64,000 bases of DNA from the NCBI GenBank assembly GCA_963626805.1, contig CAVFXS010000063.1, forward strand, positions 19,545-83,544, read 5' to 3'. A model generated the notes under the pieces. The model was not told the DNA's origin, ran no database searches, and worked only from the letters and a program-made list of their open reading frames with translations. The position numbers and the translations under genes were made by a program. The stretch's first letter is position 1, and each line of letters starts with the position of its first letter. Below, in pieces: positions 26,851 through 35,836 of the stretch. This stretch comes from CAG-632 sp963626805 (GTDB lineage: Bacteria; Bacillota; Clostridia; Lachnospirales; Lachnospiraceae).

Positions 26851-29373
26851 ATGATAAAGGATATTAGTATAAAGATAGTTGTAGCAGTGCTGGTATTTCT
26901 GGCTACAGTATTTTTAGTAAATAAATGGGATAATACAGGAATGGATGAGGTGTCGGCAGAGATGGATCAGCCTACACTTCCTTTGGTTTATATGGAAGCC
27001 GGCAGTAATGAAGTCAATTGTCTGCATGGATACACCTCTTCCATTGATGCGTCGCTGTTTCATGATTCGATTACACCGATCGGAACAGATCAGACGGTGA
27101 ACTTTCAGATAGAGACGATCAAAAGTGAAATCGACACGGTTGGGTATGAGGTAAGAACGGTAGATGGCAGTTCATTGATCGAGAATGGGGAAGTAGACGA
27201 GATTCAGGAGGAGAACGGGGTCCAGCATGTAAAGACGACACTGCGTATGAATCTGCAGGAGTTACAGGAGTACACCTTTATTGTCTGTATCACCATGAAG
27301 GATGGACGGGAGGTTCGGTATTATACAAGACTGATTCCGTCAAATCGGCTGTATACCGGTCAGTTTTTACAGTTTGTGAACGAGTTTCATGAAGCAACCT
27401 TTAACAAAGAGAGCAAGACGGCTATTACGAAATACATTGAGCCGAATGACAGTGGAGAGAATGAGAATCTGTCCCATATTGATATCCATTCTAATTATGA
27501 ATCATTTACATGGGCGAATCTGTCCATGATGCGGATTTCCAGAATGACACCAACGATCAAAGAGCTGGATGAGAAGAATGCGACCATTGAGTTAAAATAT
27601 GTCGCTATTTCCGGCGAGGTGGATAATGCACAGTATTATAATGTCACAGAGGTATATCGGTTGAAATATGTGGACAGTACCACGATCTATCTAATGGACT
27701 TTGACCGTAATGTTGAGACGATATTTGACCGGTTTAATGTAAACACATTGAAGAACTGGTTTTTCCTTGGAATTTCAAATGCAGATAATTTCCAATATCG
27801 GATCAGTGATGAAAATGAAAAGGTTGCATTCGTAAAAGAAGGACAACTGTGGTATTACGATTATGGTTCTACAACTATGACAAAGGTCTTTGCATTCTGG
27901 CAGGATACACCGACCGATATTCGTTCCGCATATGACCAGCATGGAATTAATATTGTGAAGCTGGATGACGATGGAAATATGGTATTTACGGTATACGGCT
28001 ATATGAACCGTGGTGAGCATGAGGGTGAGAACGGAATCGCAGTATATCGGTTCCTGGCCAGCACCAGCCGATTGGAGGAGGTGCTATTTATCTCCTGTGA
28101 TGAACCATATGAGATTTTGAAAGAGGATGCGTCCAGATTAACATATTTGAACGATAAGAATGAGTTCTTTTATATGCTGGGTGATAATGTAATGAAGATC
28201 GACCTGGCAACCGGAGAATCCAGCTATGTGGTCCAGGGGATTCCGAAGGAATATCTGGCAGTCTCTGACAGTGAGTATCTTCTGGCCTATCCAAATGCAC
28301 CGGTAGACAGAGACAGTACGCAGGTTACGATCATGAATCTTGAGACCTATGAGGAGCATACTGTAGATGCGGGAAGTGGTCAGAGAATTAAGGCAATCGG
28401 TTTTATTGAGAATGATCTGGCATATGGACTTGCCAATGAATCGGAAGTGGTATTAAATACAGACGGAAGTACGATATTCCCGATGCATACTTTAAGGATT
28501 GCAACTCTGGAGAATCAGGTTGTGAAGGAATATACGAAGGCCGGCACCTATGTAATGGATGCACGGACCGGTAAGCAGGTCATCCATATGACCAGGGCAA
28601 CAAAGTCCGGAGATAACTATATTGAGGCACCGGATGACTTCATTACGTTTAAAGAAGCAGATGGAGACGGCATTCAGGTCAGCTATCAGTATACCTATGA
28701 TGCATATAATCAGTTATATATGATCTTCCCGAATTATATGTATGTGACCTCGGTACCGGAGCTGATCATGACCAAAGAGGTCCTGAACGATGATAATAAG
28801 AGCATTGCGGTAGACAGCGGAGAGAAATCCGAACGCTACTATGTATATGCGCAGGGAACGATGCAACGGTCGTATTCTACACCGCGTGGTGCGATTCTTG
28901 CGGCATATGAGGAAAGCGGTCTGGCACTGGACAGCAGCGGCAACTGTATCTGGAGGATCAGTGGCTTGCTGGAGTATGCAGAGGTCACGGAAGGTTTACA
29001 GGAGATTACATGTGCGACCCCGGCAGAGTCCCTGCAGAAGTGCATTGAGATGATATTGCAGTATGAGAATGTTGAGATACCGGAAGCTATGGATATGAGC
29101 GGAAATGCGAATGATATCCTGCAGCGGTATCTGGATAAAGCGGGTGTGAATCTGGTGGGCTGTGATGTGGATAATGCATTGTTCTATCTGTGTCAGGGCG
29201 CACCGGTAGTGGTGAAGCTGGATGCAGACACCTATGTGCTGATCATCAGCTATAATGAGACAACTATCCGATATTATAATCCGGTAACCGGTGAGGAAGT
29301 ACGGGAACTGCGGTATGAACTGGAGAAGACGTTTGCGGAACAGGGCAATCAGTTCTTTACGTATGTTCATTAG
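26851..29373 (+). CDS. Membrane-anchored extracytoplasmic protein with possible degenerate C39-like C-terminus
   Basis: An 840-residue protein with one N-terminal membrane helix (IKIVVAVLVFLATVFLV) and a large predicted extracytoplasmic part. The middle section (about 300-640) has repeating beta-type strands that could form a propeller-like fold. The C-terminal 110 residues resemble a papain-like C39 domain: QKCIEMILQYENVEI, then GAPVVVKLDADTYVLIISYN and IRYYNPVTGEE. The position of the usual catalytic His (HYVVV in the family) is Thr-Tyr here, so catalysis is doubtful. Function unknown; the gene precedes ylmH. Confidence 0.75.
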   Translation: MIKDISIKIVVAVLVFLATVFLVNKWDNTGMDEVSAEMDQPTLPLVYMEAGSNEVNCLHGYTSSIDASLFHDSITPIGTDQTVNFQIETIKSEIDTVGYEVRTVDGSSLIENGEVDEIQEENGVQHVKTTLRMNLQELQEYTFIVCITMKDGREVRYYTRLIPSNRLYTGQFLQFVNEFHEATFNKESKTAITKYIEPNDSGENENLSHIDIHSNYESFTWANLSMMRISRMTPTIKELDEKNATIELKYVAISGEVDNAQYYNVTEVYRLKYVDSTTIYLMDFDRNVETIFDRFNVNTLKNWFFLGISNADNFQYRISDENEKVAFVKEGQLWYYDYGSTTMTKVFAFWQDTPTDIRSAYDQHGINIVKLDDDGNMVFTVYGYMNRGEHEGENGIAVYRFLASTSRLEEVLFISCDEPYEILKEDASRLTYLNDKNEFFYMLGDNVMKIDLATGESSYVVQGIPKEYLAVSDSEYLLAYPNAPVDRDSTQVTIMNLETYEEHTVDAGSGQRIKAIGFIENDLAYGLANESEVVLNTDGSTIFPMHTLRIATLENQVVKEYTKAGTYVMDARTGKQVIHMTRATKSGDNYIEAPDDFITFKEADGDGIQVSYQYTYDAYNQLYMIFPNYMYVTSVPELIMTKEVLNDDNKSIAVDSGEKSERYYVYAQGTMQRSYSTPRGAILAAYEESGLALDSSGNCIWRISGLLEYAEVTEGLQEITCATPAESLQKCIEMILQYENVEIPEAMDMSGNANDILQRYLDKAGVNLVGCDVDNALFYLCQGAPVVVKLDADTYVLIISYNETTIRYYNPVTGEEVRELRYELEKTFAEQGNQFFTYVH

Positions 29374-29420
29374 GCAGTTGTTTGAATTTGTATAAATATA
29401 TTTGAAAGAGGAACTTACAG

Positions 29421-30173
29421 ATGGCGGAGATAGAAGAACAGCAGTTGCGAAAACGGTTTGCAGAGCTGGCAGAGCAGAGTTATCAGAATAGTGCATATTA
29501 TTTTACGGACTTTCTGTCAGCAACCGATGCTGCACTTGTATATTCGGTAGCAGAGGAATCAGAGTTTACTCTGTGGGGGGGCGCGGAAGGCTGTGAGCGG
29601 CAGATGATCCGCTTCGGTAATCCGGAGGATTTTGGATATGAGGTTGCATTTCCTATTCAGATCCTGAAGGTGGAGCCGTTACTTCGAAAATTTGCAGAAG
29701 AGCTGACGCACAGAGACTTTCTGGGTGCAATCATGAATCTCGGGATTGAGCGGGATACGATCGGTGACATTGTAGTAAAGGATAAGGTCGGATATGTATT
29801 TGTAGTAGAGCGTATCGGAGATTATATTCGTGAGAACTTAAGTCAGATCCGTCATACCCATGTAAAATGTCAGGTCTTGGATACGATGCCGGAGGATGTG
29901 AAGCCGCAGCTGGAGTCGGTGGAGCTGATCGTGTCCTCCATACGACTGGACTCGATTGTGGCAAAGCTGTATCATTTGTCCAGAAATCAGTCTTTGGATC
30001 TGTTCCGTAAGAAATTAATTCTGGTCAACGGAAGAATTATGGAGAATAACAGTGGCAGTCCCAAGGATGGGGATGTGATCGCAGTCCGTGGATATGGGAA
30101 ATTCATATTTCGGAACATCCAGTATGATACCAGAAAAGGGAAGCAGGCGATTCTGGTCGATCAATATGTATAA
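29421..30173 (+). CDS. ylmH: YlmH-type S4-domain RNA-binding protein
   Basis: A 250-residue cytosolic protein. The N-terminal part carries family blocks YYFTDFLSATDAAL, LTHRDFLGAIMNLGIERD and DIVVKDKVGYVFVV; the C-terminal S4 RNA-binding domain starts RLDSIVAKLYHLSR and includes LILVNGRIMENN. Homologues act on ribosome rescue and translation and, in some Gram-positives, affect cell division. In many Firmicutes the gene sits in the division cluster; here it does not. Confidence 0.92.
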   Translation: MAEIEEQQLRKRFAELAEQSYQNSAYYFTDFLSATDAALVYSVAEESEFTLWGGAEGCERQMIRFGNPEDFGYEVAFPIQILKVEPLLRKFAEELTHRDFLGAIMNLGIERDTIGDIVVKDKVGYVFVVERIGDYIRENLSQIRHTHVKCQVLDTMPEDVKPQLESVELIVSSIRLDSIVAKLYHLSRNQSLDLFRKKLILVNGRIMENNSGSPKDGDVIAVRGYGKFIFRNIQYDTRKGKQAILVDQYV

Positions 30174-30205
30174 CGCAGATAAGGGTTAGAAGGAAGAGAA
30201 TATAT

Positions 30206-30382
30206 ATGGCAGATAGATGTGATAGTTGCATGAATTTTGAATATGATGATGAGTATGAGTGCTATACCTGCGTCATGGAGCTGGATGAGGATGAGATGAG
30301 CCGGTTTTTAAGCGGCAATTATAAGGAATGTCCGTATTATCAGCTGGGCGATGAGTATAGAATTGTAAGACATCAGATGTGA
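30206..30382 (+). CDS. DUF6472-like Cys-rich small protein, 58 aa
   Basis: A short acidic protein with Cys pairs in RCDSCMNFEYDDEYECYTC and a further Cys in KECPYYQLGDEY, a pattern seen in the small DUF6472 family of Lachnospiraceae. The cysteines suggest a small metal-binding fold. The ATG has AGGAAGAG upstream, and the gene follows ylmH by 32 bp, so the two may be co-expressed. Function unknown. Confidence 0.7.
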   Translation: MADRCDSCMNFEYDDEYECYTCVMELDEDEMSRFLSGNYKECPYYQLGDEYRIVRHQM

Positions 30383-30446
30383 TCCGGGCATAGCAGTGAA
30401 ACAGGCTGCATATATTAGTTACAACAAAATGACAGGTCAGGCAGAC

Positions 30447-30863
30447 ATGAGTACAAACAGGCGAGTAATTGCGGAGATTCTTTTATCTATACTTCTGGTA
30501 TCGAATATCTTTTTGTTAAATGGCTGTAATTCAAAAACAGAAACTGAAAATCTGGATTTTACGGTATGTGAGGAAGGCCGTTTACCGGACGAACTGGTGA
30601 AAATCATTGAAGAAAAAAAGGCGGAACCATTTAAGCTGACGTTTACGACAAGAGAGTACATGTACATTGTTGTGGGGTATGGTGCTCAGCCGAGAGGCGG
30701 CTGTTCCGTGACGGTAGAAGCTCTGTATAAAACGGATGATGCAGTCTACATTGATACGAATCTGGTGGGTACGGAGGACAGTGAGATCAAGGTCGATGGG
30801 ATGTCCTATCCGTATGTGGCAGTAAAATGTGAAAACCAGGAGCTGCCGGTGGTCTACCGGTAA
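30447..30863 (+). CDS. PrcB-like domain lipoprotein
   Basis: With ATG 30447 the protein has 138 residues and a classical lipoprotein signal (LLSILLVSNIFLLNGC). The C-terminal half fits the PrcB C-terminal family (YMYIVVGYGAQPRGGCSVTVEAL, then YPYVAVKC), a beta-rich domain that stabilises the PrtP protease in spirochaetes. An in-frame GTG at 30396 would add 17 residues before the signal peptide and is less likely, although no start here has a strong Shine-Dalgarno. It precedes sipL by 71 bp. Confidence 0.7.
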   Translation: MSTNRRVIAEILLSILLVSNIFLLNGCNSKTETENLDFTVCEEGRLPDELVKIIEEKKAEPFKLTFTTREYMYIVVGYGAQPRGGCSVTVEALYKTDDAVYIDTNLVGTEDSEIKVDGMSYPYVAVKCENQELPVVYR

Positions 30864-30879
30864 GAATCAAAAAACAGGA

Positions 30880-30905
30880 ATATTTCTATCATCTTCTCAT
30901 AGAAT
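30880..30905 (+). promoter_or_regulatory. Possible sporulation (sigma-E-like) promoter of sipL
   Basis: ATATT (30880-30884), 13 bp, then CATAGAAT (30898-30905), close to the sigma-E pattern ATATT-N14-CATACAAT. C. difficile sipL is a sporulation gene, which makes this plausible. One base short of the ideal spacing; tentative. Confidence 0.35.
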
Positions 30906-30934
30906 AGTATCAGTGAACATGGGAGGGACGATCG

Positions 30935-32485
30935 ATGCAGTTAATCAAAAAAGAAATTCGTACCAATAATCATAAAGCAGAGAAACAGGTGCAGTTAACC
31001 ATTGATGAGGATTTCAATGTGCCGGATACGAAGCAGGATATAGACAAGATTATTACCAGCAGGGGACAGGTCGTGATTGATGATACGGAGCCGATGGTAG
31101 ATCGTCTGCGTGTTCGGGGACATGTGAGCTATCGGATCCTGTATTCTGTGGCTAAGGTAGAGGGAGAACTGGATGCCATGGAGGGAAGCGTTCCGTTTGA
31201 AGAGATGATTAATGTGGATGACCTGCTTCCGTCCTATGATACCAGTGTCAGCTGTGAAATAGAGGATCTGAATATTACCATGATTCATTCCCGGAAGGTT
31301 GAGGTAAAGGGCCTGATCCAGATGAAGATTGACGTAACGGAACAGGATGTGTTGGAGGGTGCCGAAGGGATTGAAAACGGAGATGGGATCCAGTGTCTGT
31401 ATAAGAAGGTGCCATATACACGAACGGTTGCAGATCAGAGAGATGTGTTCCGGGTACGGGAAATGGTGCCGATTCCGCAGAATAAACCTAATATCCGTCG
31501 GATGATCTGGTATTGTGCGACTTTAAATGACGTGGAAACCAAGCCGCTGGATAATAAGATTGATATCCGGGGAGAACTGGAGGTTTTTCTGATCTACCGG
31601 GCGGAGGAGCAGATGCCGATCCAGTATCTGAATCTGGATATTCCGTTTAGTGGTGAGGTAGAATGTGTGGGTTCCATGGAGGGAATGACGGCAGATATAG
31701 GAGTGAACCTTGGTGAAACGCAGCTAAATGTGGAACCGGATGAGGATGGTGAGGAACGGGTTCTGAATCTGGAGGCAAATCTGGAGCTGGCGATTCGTAT
31801 TTATCAGGAAGAAGAGCTGGATCTTCTGGGGGATATGTTTTCTACCTCGGCATGCATTCAGGTAGAAACCGAGCAGTTTGATTATGAATCACTGTTAACC
31901 AGAAACAATGCAAAGACCAGAATCGTGGAGCGGATCAAGCGCAAAGAGAATCAGGCCGGAATCCTGCAGGTATGTTATGTGGAGGGTACGGTAAAGGTGG
32001 ATGATATCCGGACAACGGAGGAAGGTGTCGTTGTGGATGGCGCAGTGGAAGTGCGGCTGTTATACATAGCGGAGGATGATACCAGACCAATGAATTCTAT
32101 GACCGGTTATCTGCCGTTTACTTATCTGGTAGAGGCGAAGAATCTGTCGCCGGATACGATTTTCCATATTACGCCGACATTGGAGCAGATCAGCAGCATC
32201 ATGCTTGGCAGTGATGAGGTGGAGATTAAAGCGGTTATGAATTTAAGTATTATCGCCTTTGTCCGGAAACAATGTCCGGTTATCGTGGATATGAGTGTTG
32301 CGGAAATTGATTATGAGAAAATGAATCAATTAGCCGGCATTATCGGATATATGGTGCAGGAAGGGGATACACTATGGACCATTGCGAAACGCTATTTTAC
32401 GTCCATTGACAGTATCCGTAAGGTAAATCAGCTCGAGCGGGATGAATTATCACCGGGTCAGAAGCTGGTAATCGTAAAGGGTTAA
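30935..32485 (+). CDS. sipL: SipL-like spore coat/cortex morphogenesis protein (DUF3794 repeats plus LysM)
   Basis: A 516-residue protein with three DUF3794 (SPOCS) domains at about residues 30-150, 170-290 and 325-440, and a C-terminal LysM domain (GYMVQEGDTLWTIAKRYF). This layout matches SipL of Clostridioides difficile, which binds SpoIVA and is needed for coat assembly around the forespore. Its presence is direct support for a spore-forming host. A GGGAGG box precedes the ATG. Confidence 0.88.
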   Translation: MQLIKKEIRTNNHKAEKQVQLTIDEDFNVPDTKQDIDKIITSRGQVVIDDTEPMVDRLRVRGHVSYRILYSVAKVEGELDAMEGSVPFEEMINVDDLLPSYDTSVSCEIEDLNITMIHSRKVEVKGLIQMKIDVTEQDVLEGAEGIENGDGIQCLYKKVPYTRTVADQRDVFRVREMVPIPQNKPNIRRMIWYCATLNDVETKPLDNKIDIRGELEVFLIYRAEEQMPIQYLNLDIPFSGEVECVGSMEGMTADIGVNLGETQLNVEPDEDGEERVLNLEANLELAIRIYQEEELDLLGDMFSTSACIQVETEQFDYESLLTRNNAKTRIVERIKRKENQAGILQVCYVEGTVKVDDIRTTEEGVVVDGAVEVRLLYIAEDDTRPMNSMTGYLPFTYLVEAKNLSPDTIFHITPTLEQISSIMLGSDEVEIKAVMNLSIIAFVRKQCPVIVDMSVAEIDYEKMNQLAGIIGYMVQEGDTLWTIAKRYFTSIDSIRKVNQLERDELSPGQKLVIVKG

Positions 32486-32538
32486 TGGGATAAATAATCA
32501 GGAAGAATCGGAAACGGGGAAAACACGCAGAAACAGAA

Positions 32539-32582
32539 GGAATCCTGCGGCGAAAGCCGGTGGCGGACGGTTGCAGGATTCC
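32539..32582 (+). other. Structured inverted repeat upstream of the M18 aminopeptidase gene
   Basis: A perfect 10-bp inverted repeat, GGAATCCTGC (32539-32548) and GCAGGATTCC (32573-32582), encloses a small GGC-GAAA-GCC hairpin (32549-32558). There is no T-run after it. It may end sipL weakly, act as an operator, or be part of a leader; the next promoter uses its right arm. Confidence 0.5.
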
Positions 32583-32599
32583 GGGAATTGTACTATACT
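32571..32599 (+). promoter_or_regulatory. Promoter of the M18 aminopeptidase gene
   Basis: TTGCAG (32571-32576), 17 bp, TATACT (32594-32599). The -35 box lies in the right arm of the inverted repeat, so the dyad could be an operator. Confidence 0.6.
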
Positions 32600-32647
32600 T
32601 AGTGCAAGTTAAATTTGATTTAAGATACCGAGACAGGAGGAATTATA

Positions 32648-34027
32648 ATGGAACGACCAAATGCATGGAAAACATACACGAAAAATCAGTTAGAAGAATT
32701 GGAAACGCTGAACGATCAGTACCGGGCATTCTTAAATGTCGGAAAGACCGAGCGCGAATGCGTGAAGGAAATTGTGAAGCAGGCGGAAGCAGCCGGTTAC
32801 GTGAACTTTGAGAAAGTACTTGCCGACAAGCAGACAGTGAAAGCAGGGGACAAGCTCTATGCAGTATGCATGAAGAAGACCATTGCTTTATTCAATATTG
32901 GAACAAAGCCTATGGAAGAGGGAATGAATATTCTGGGCGCTCATATTGATTCCCCACGATTGGATGTAAAGCAGAACCCACTGTATGAAAATGATGATAT
33001 GGCGTATCTGGATACCCACTATTATGGTGGTATCAAGAAGTATCAATGGGTAACATTGCCGCTGGCCATCCATGGGGTTGTAGTGAAAAAGGACGGTTCC
33101 GTCGTTGATGTTGTGATTGGTGAGAAGGAAGAAGATCCTGTATTCTGCATCACAGATCTGTTAATTCATCTGGCTGGTGAACAGCAGGAGAAGAAGGCAA
33201 ATAAAGTAATTGAAGGAGAGAATCTGGACATTCTGTTTGGCAGCATTCCGTTAAAGGATGAGGAAAAGGAAGGTGTCAAGAAGGGTGTGCTGAAGCTCCT
33301 GAAAGAGCAGTATGATATGGAGGAAGAGGATTTCCTGTCAGCAGAGCTGGAGGTAGTTCCTGCCGGAAAGGCAAGAGAGGCCGGAATCGACCGGAGCATG
33401 ATCATGGCATATGGTCAGGATGACCGGGTATGTGCGTATACCTCTATGGCAGCGATGCTGGAAGTAGAGAATGTAGAAAAGACAACCTGTTGTCTGCTGA
33501 CCGATAAGGAAGAGATCGGCAGTGTCGGAGCAACCGGTATGCAGTCTAAGTTCTTTGAAAATACAGTGGCAGAGCTGTTAGGAGCAATGGGAGATTATTC
33601 AGAGCTGATACTGCGCAGATGCCTGAAGAATTCCCGGATGTTGTCTTCGGATGTCAGTGCAGCTTATGATCCGCTGTATGCAGCAGCCTATGAAAAGAAA
33701 AACGCTGCATATTTTGGCCGGGGCATGGTATTTAATAAGTTTACCGGTGCGAGAGGTAAGTCAGGCTCAAATGATGCCAATGCAGAGTATATGGGCGCAT
33801 TGAGAAAGATTCTGGACGATGCACAGGTTGCATATCAGACAGCAGAGCTTGGTAAAGTAGATGTCGGTGGTGGCGGAACAATTGCATATATCCTGTCCTT
33901 ATATGGTATGGAAGTGATTGATAGCGGTGTGGCAGTGCTGAATATGCACGCTCCGTGGGAAGTGACCAGCAAGGCGGATGTATACGAAACAAAGAAAGGA
34001 TATATAGCATTCCTTCAGAACGCATAA
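32648..34027 (+). CDS. M18-family aminopeptidase
   Basis: A 459-residue cytosolic zinc aminopeptidase (aspartyl aminopeptidase family). Metal-site motifs are AHIDSPRLDVK near residue 97 and TDKEEIGSVGATG, with the C-terminal metal-binding segment VLNMHAPWEV. It releases N-terminal residues, usually acidic ones, from peptides. The ATG has CAGGAGGAATTATA upstream. The gene converges on the minus-strand HTH gene 4 bp downstream. Confidence 0.93.
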   Translation: MERPNAWKTYTKNQLEELETLNDQYRAFLNVGKTERECVKEIVKQAEAAGYVNFEKVLADKQTVKAGDKLYAVCMKKTIALFNIGTKPMEEGMNILGAHIDSPRLDVKQNPLYENDDMAYLDTHYYGGIKKYQWVTLPLAIHGVVVKKDGSVVDVVIGEKEEDPVFCITDLLIHLAGEQQEKKANKVIEGENLDILFGSIPLKDEEKEGVKKGVLKLLKEQYDMEEEDFLSAELEVVPAGKAREAGIDRSMIMAYGQDDRVCAYTSMAAMLEVENVEKTTCCLLTDKEEIGSVGATGMQSKFFENTVAELLGAMGDYSELILRRCLKNSRMLSSDVSAAYDPLYAAAYEKKNAAYFGRGMVFNKFTGARGKSGSNDANAEYMGALRKILDDAQVAYQTAELGKVDVGGGGTIAYILSLYGMEVIDSGVAVLNMHAPWEVTSKADVYETKKGYIAFLQNA

Positions 34028-34031
34028 GGGA

Positions 34032-34487
34032 TTAGTCAGCCATCAGCAGTGGTAACTGGTATTCATACAGCTCACTGTTGATGGCTTCTATATTATAATT
34101 CCGGTTATTTACATAAGTGGCAATGATCAGATCACGGGGATCCTTCAGATAAAGCTCCCGGTGCTGAAACGTCTCTAAAGTGCGGCGGATCATACGGCGG
34201 TCCATATGTGCACTCAGGAATAATACCAGAATAACATCCCGGCTTGGATGTTTTGCCGTGGTTCCATTTAAAATATCATAGGCATAAGAACGGGAGAGAT
34301 AGCCGGAGCAGTTCCGGATGATCTGGGCAGTTGTGATGCCTTCCGGATTTTGTGCAATATAATCTGAAAAAATATTCCGATTCGGATAAGTATCTTTGGC
34401 TTCTGAAACATAATCAGATAAATTTTCTGCAGTAATCTGATTCTGATCCAATACATTTAAAAGGTTTGTAGTTGAAATATCTTTCAT
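34032..34487 (-). CDS. Helix-turn-helix (XRE-like) protein divergent from a Ser/Thr kinase
   Basis: A 151-residue protein of a Lachnospiraceae family with a cI/XRE-like DNA-binding core: YLSRSYAYDILNGTTAKHPSRD, then LILVLFLSAHMD-type helices and LYLKDPRDLIIATYVNN. The family ends in a LLxEY...PLL motif, here LYEYQLPLLMAD. The ATG has GGAGAGAG upstream. The last codons form one arm of a 13-bp inverted repeat (34038-34050 with 34074-34086, one mismatch), which may be a convergent terminator. Regulation of the neighbouring kinase is inferred from the divergent arrangement only. Confidence 0.65.
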   Translation of the reverse strand: MKDISTTNLLNVLDQNQITAENLSDYVSEAKDTYPNRNIFSDYIAQNPEGITTAQIIRNCSGYLSRSYAYDILNGTTAKHPSRDVILVLFLSAHMDRRMIRRTLETFQHRELYLKDPRDLIIATYVNNRNYNIEAINSELYEYQLPLLMAD

Positions 34488-34544
34488 AGGATTCTCTCTC
34501 CTTATTCATTATCGATAGTTGCCAGACGTATCATTTATAGTGTA

Positions 34545-34604
34545 TTATACATGAATAGAGTGATAATAGGCAAGTATGGCATGACCGAAATTGTGTTATA
34601 CATG
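34545..34604. repeat. Repeated TTATACATG in the HTH-kinase divergent region
   Basis: TTATACATG occurs at 34545-34553 and 34596-34604, 51 bp apart, each after a GT-rich flank (GTATTATACATG, GTGTTATACATG). Possible binding sites of the divergent HTH protein, or coincidence. Confidence 0.35.
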
Positions 34605-34627
34605 CGGACGGAAGGATAAAGAGGGAA

Positions 34628-35743
34628 ATGACACTGGAAGAGAAATATGAATTGTCCTGTTATCAGGAGCTTACAAAACTACATACAAGTAAAGAAATTT
34701 ATCTGGTACAACATATCGACACCGGAGAAATCTATGTGAAAAAGGTGATTGATATCTATAACAGGCCGGTATATCAGGCACTGATGGAGCTGAAGATTCC
34801 CAATGTGCCACAGATCGTGGCACTTTTTGAGACAGAGGACCGGCTGACCGTAATTGAGGAATACATCCATGGAGAGTCTCTGGAGAAACGGATGAAAAGC
34901 TGTGGTATCATGCAGGAGGAAGAGGTCGGCCGCATTATGATGGCGGTCTGTGATATTCTCCAAAAGCTTCATGAGCATCAGCCGCCGATCGTACATCGGG
35001 ATATTAAGCCATCGAATATCATGCTTAGTCAGGATGGTGTTGTAAAACTGGTTGATTTCAACGCAGCAAAGGAGTATGCGGACGGCAAAAATGAGGATAC
35101 AAGGCTGATCGGCACGCAGGACTTTGCGGCACCGGAGCAGTATGGATTTGGCCAGTCTTCCCCGCAGACGGATATCTATGCACTTGGAGTGACGATGAAC
35201 TATCTGCTGACTGGTGATTATCCGAAGAATCAGTTATGGAATGGCAGACTGAAGTCTGTGATCCAGAAATGTATCCAGATCAATCCCAAAGAACGGTACA
35301 CAGGTGTGCTGCAGCTGAAGACTGCCATTGAGACCGTCATGCGGACGAAGAGCAGAAATATTCTGGTGCGGAGTCTTTATCCCTATCAGAAATATGCTCC
35401 GGTCGGATTCCGAAGCGGGGCATTATGGAAGATGCTGCTGGCAATAATCGGATATCTGTTTATATTGGCGGCGGTTGTTTCATCCAGTGTGGAATATCAG
35501 GGACAGCCGGCAACCGGAATCGTATTATGGATGAACTGGTTCGCCTATGCGATTGCACTTCTGGGCGTTGTGTTCTTTATAGGAAACTATGGAGGCATCC
35601 GGTATGCATTTCCGTTTATGAAAGGGAACAAGGTTCTTCATTGGTTTCTGGCAATTATCTATTGCTTACTTTATGTATTTATAGTCGTTTTTATCATGGC
35701 ACTGATTTTAACCACGTTTGAGTATGCATTCAAAGGGCTGTAA
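34628..35743 (+). CDS. Membrane-anchored Ser/Thr protein kinase with DFN motif
   Basis: A 371-residue Hanks-type kinase. The catalytic loop is VHRDIKPSNIML, the activation segment ends APEQYG, and the Lys in IYVKKVID is the likely ATP-anchoring residue. The metal-binding DFG motif reads DFN (LVDFNAAKEY). No Gly-rich loop is obvious at the N-terminus. The C-terminal 110 residues hold three membrane helices instead of PASTA repeats, so there is no large external sensor. The ATG at 34628 has AGAGGGAA upstream. Target unknown. Confidence 0.85.
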   Translation: MTLEEKYELSCYQELTKLHTSKEIYLVQHIDTGEIYVKKVIDIYNRPVYQALMELKIPNVPQIVALFETEDRLTVIEEYIHGESLEKRMKSCGIMQEEEVGRIMMAVCDILQKLHEHQPPIVHRDIKPSNIMLSQDGVVKLVDFNAAKEYADGKNEDTRLIGTQDFAAPEQYGFGQSSPQTDIYALGVTMNYLLTGDYPKNQLWNGRLKSVIQKCIQINPKERYTGVLQLKTAIETVMRTKSRNILVRSLYPYQKYAPVGFRSGALWKMLLAIIGYLFILAAVVSSSVEYQGQPATGIVLWMNWFAYAIALLGVVFFIGNYGGIRYAFPFMKGNKVLHWFLAIIYCLLYVFIVVFIMALILTTFEYAFKGL

Positions 35744-35836
35744 ATTGTTCTGTAAAATGTCCGCTGTATAGCGGACGAAAACTCTCCTCAATATAGCTAA
35801 AATAAGCAATATATGTTTTGGCAGGGAGGAAGCGGT

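Noticed and set aside
35758..35775. TCCGCT/AGCGGA hairpin after the Ser/Thr kinase as a terminator
   Set aside because: The stem is 6 bp and is followed by GAAAAC instead of a T-run, so it is listed only as a hairpin in the neighbouring entry.
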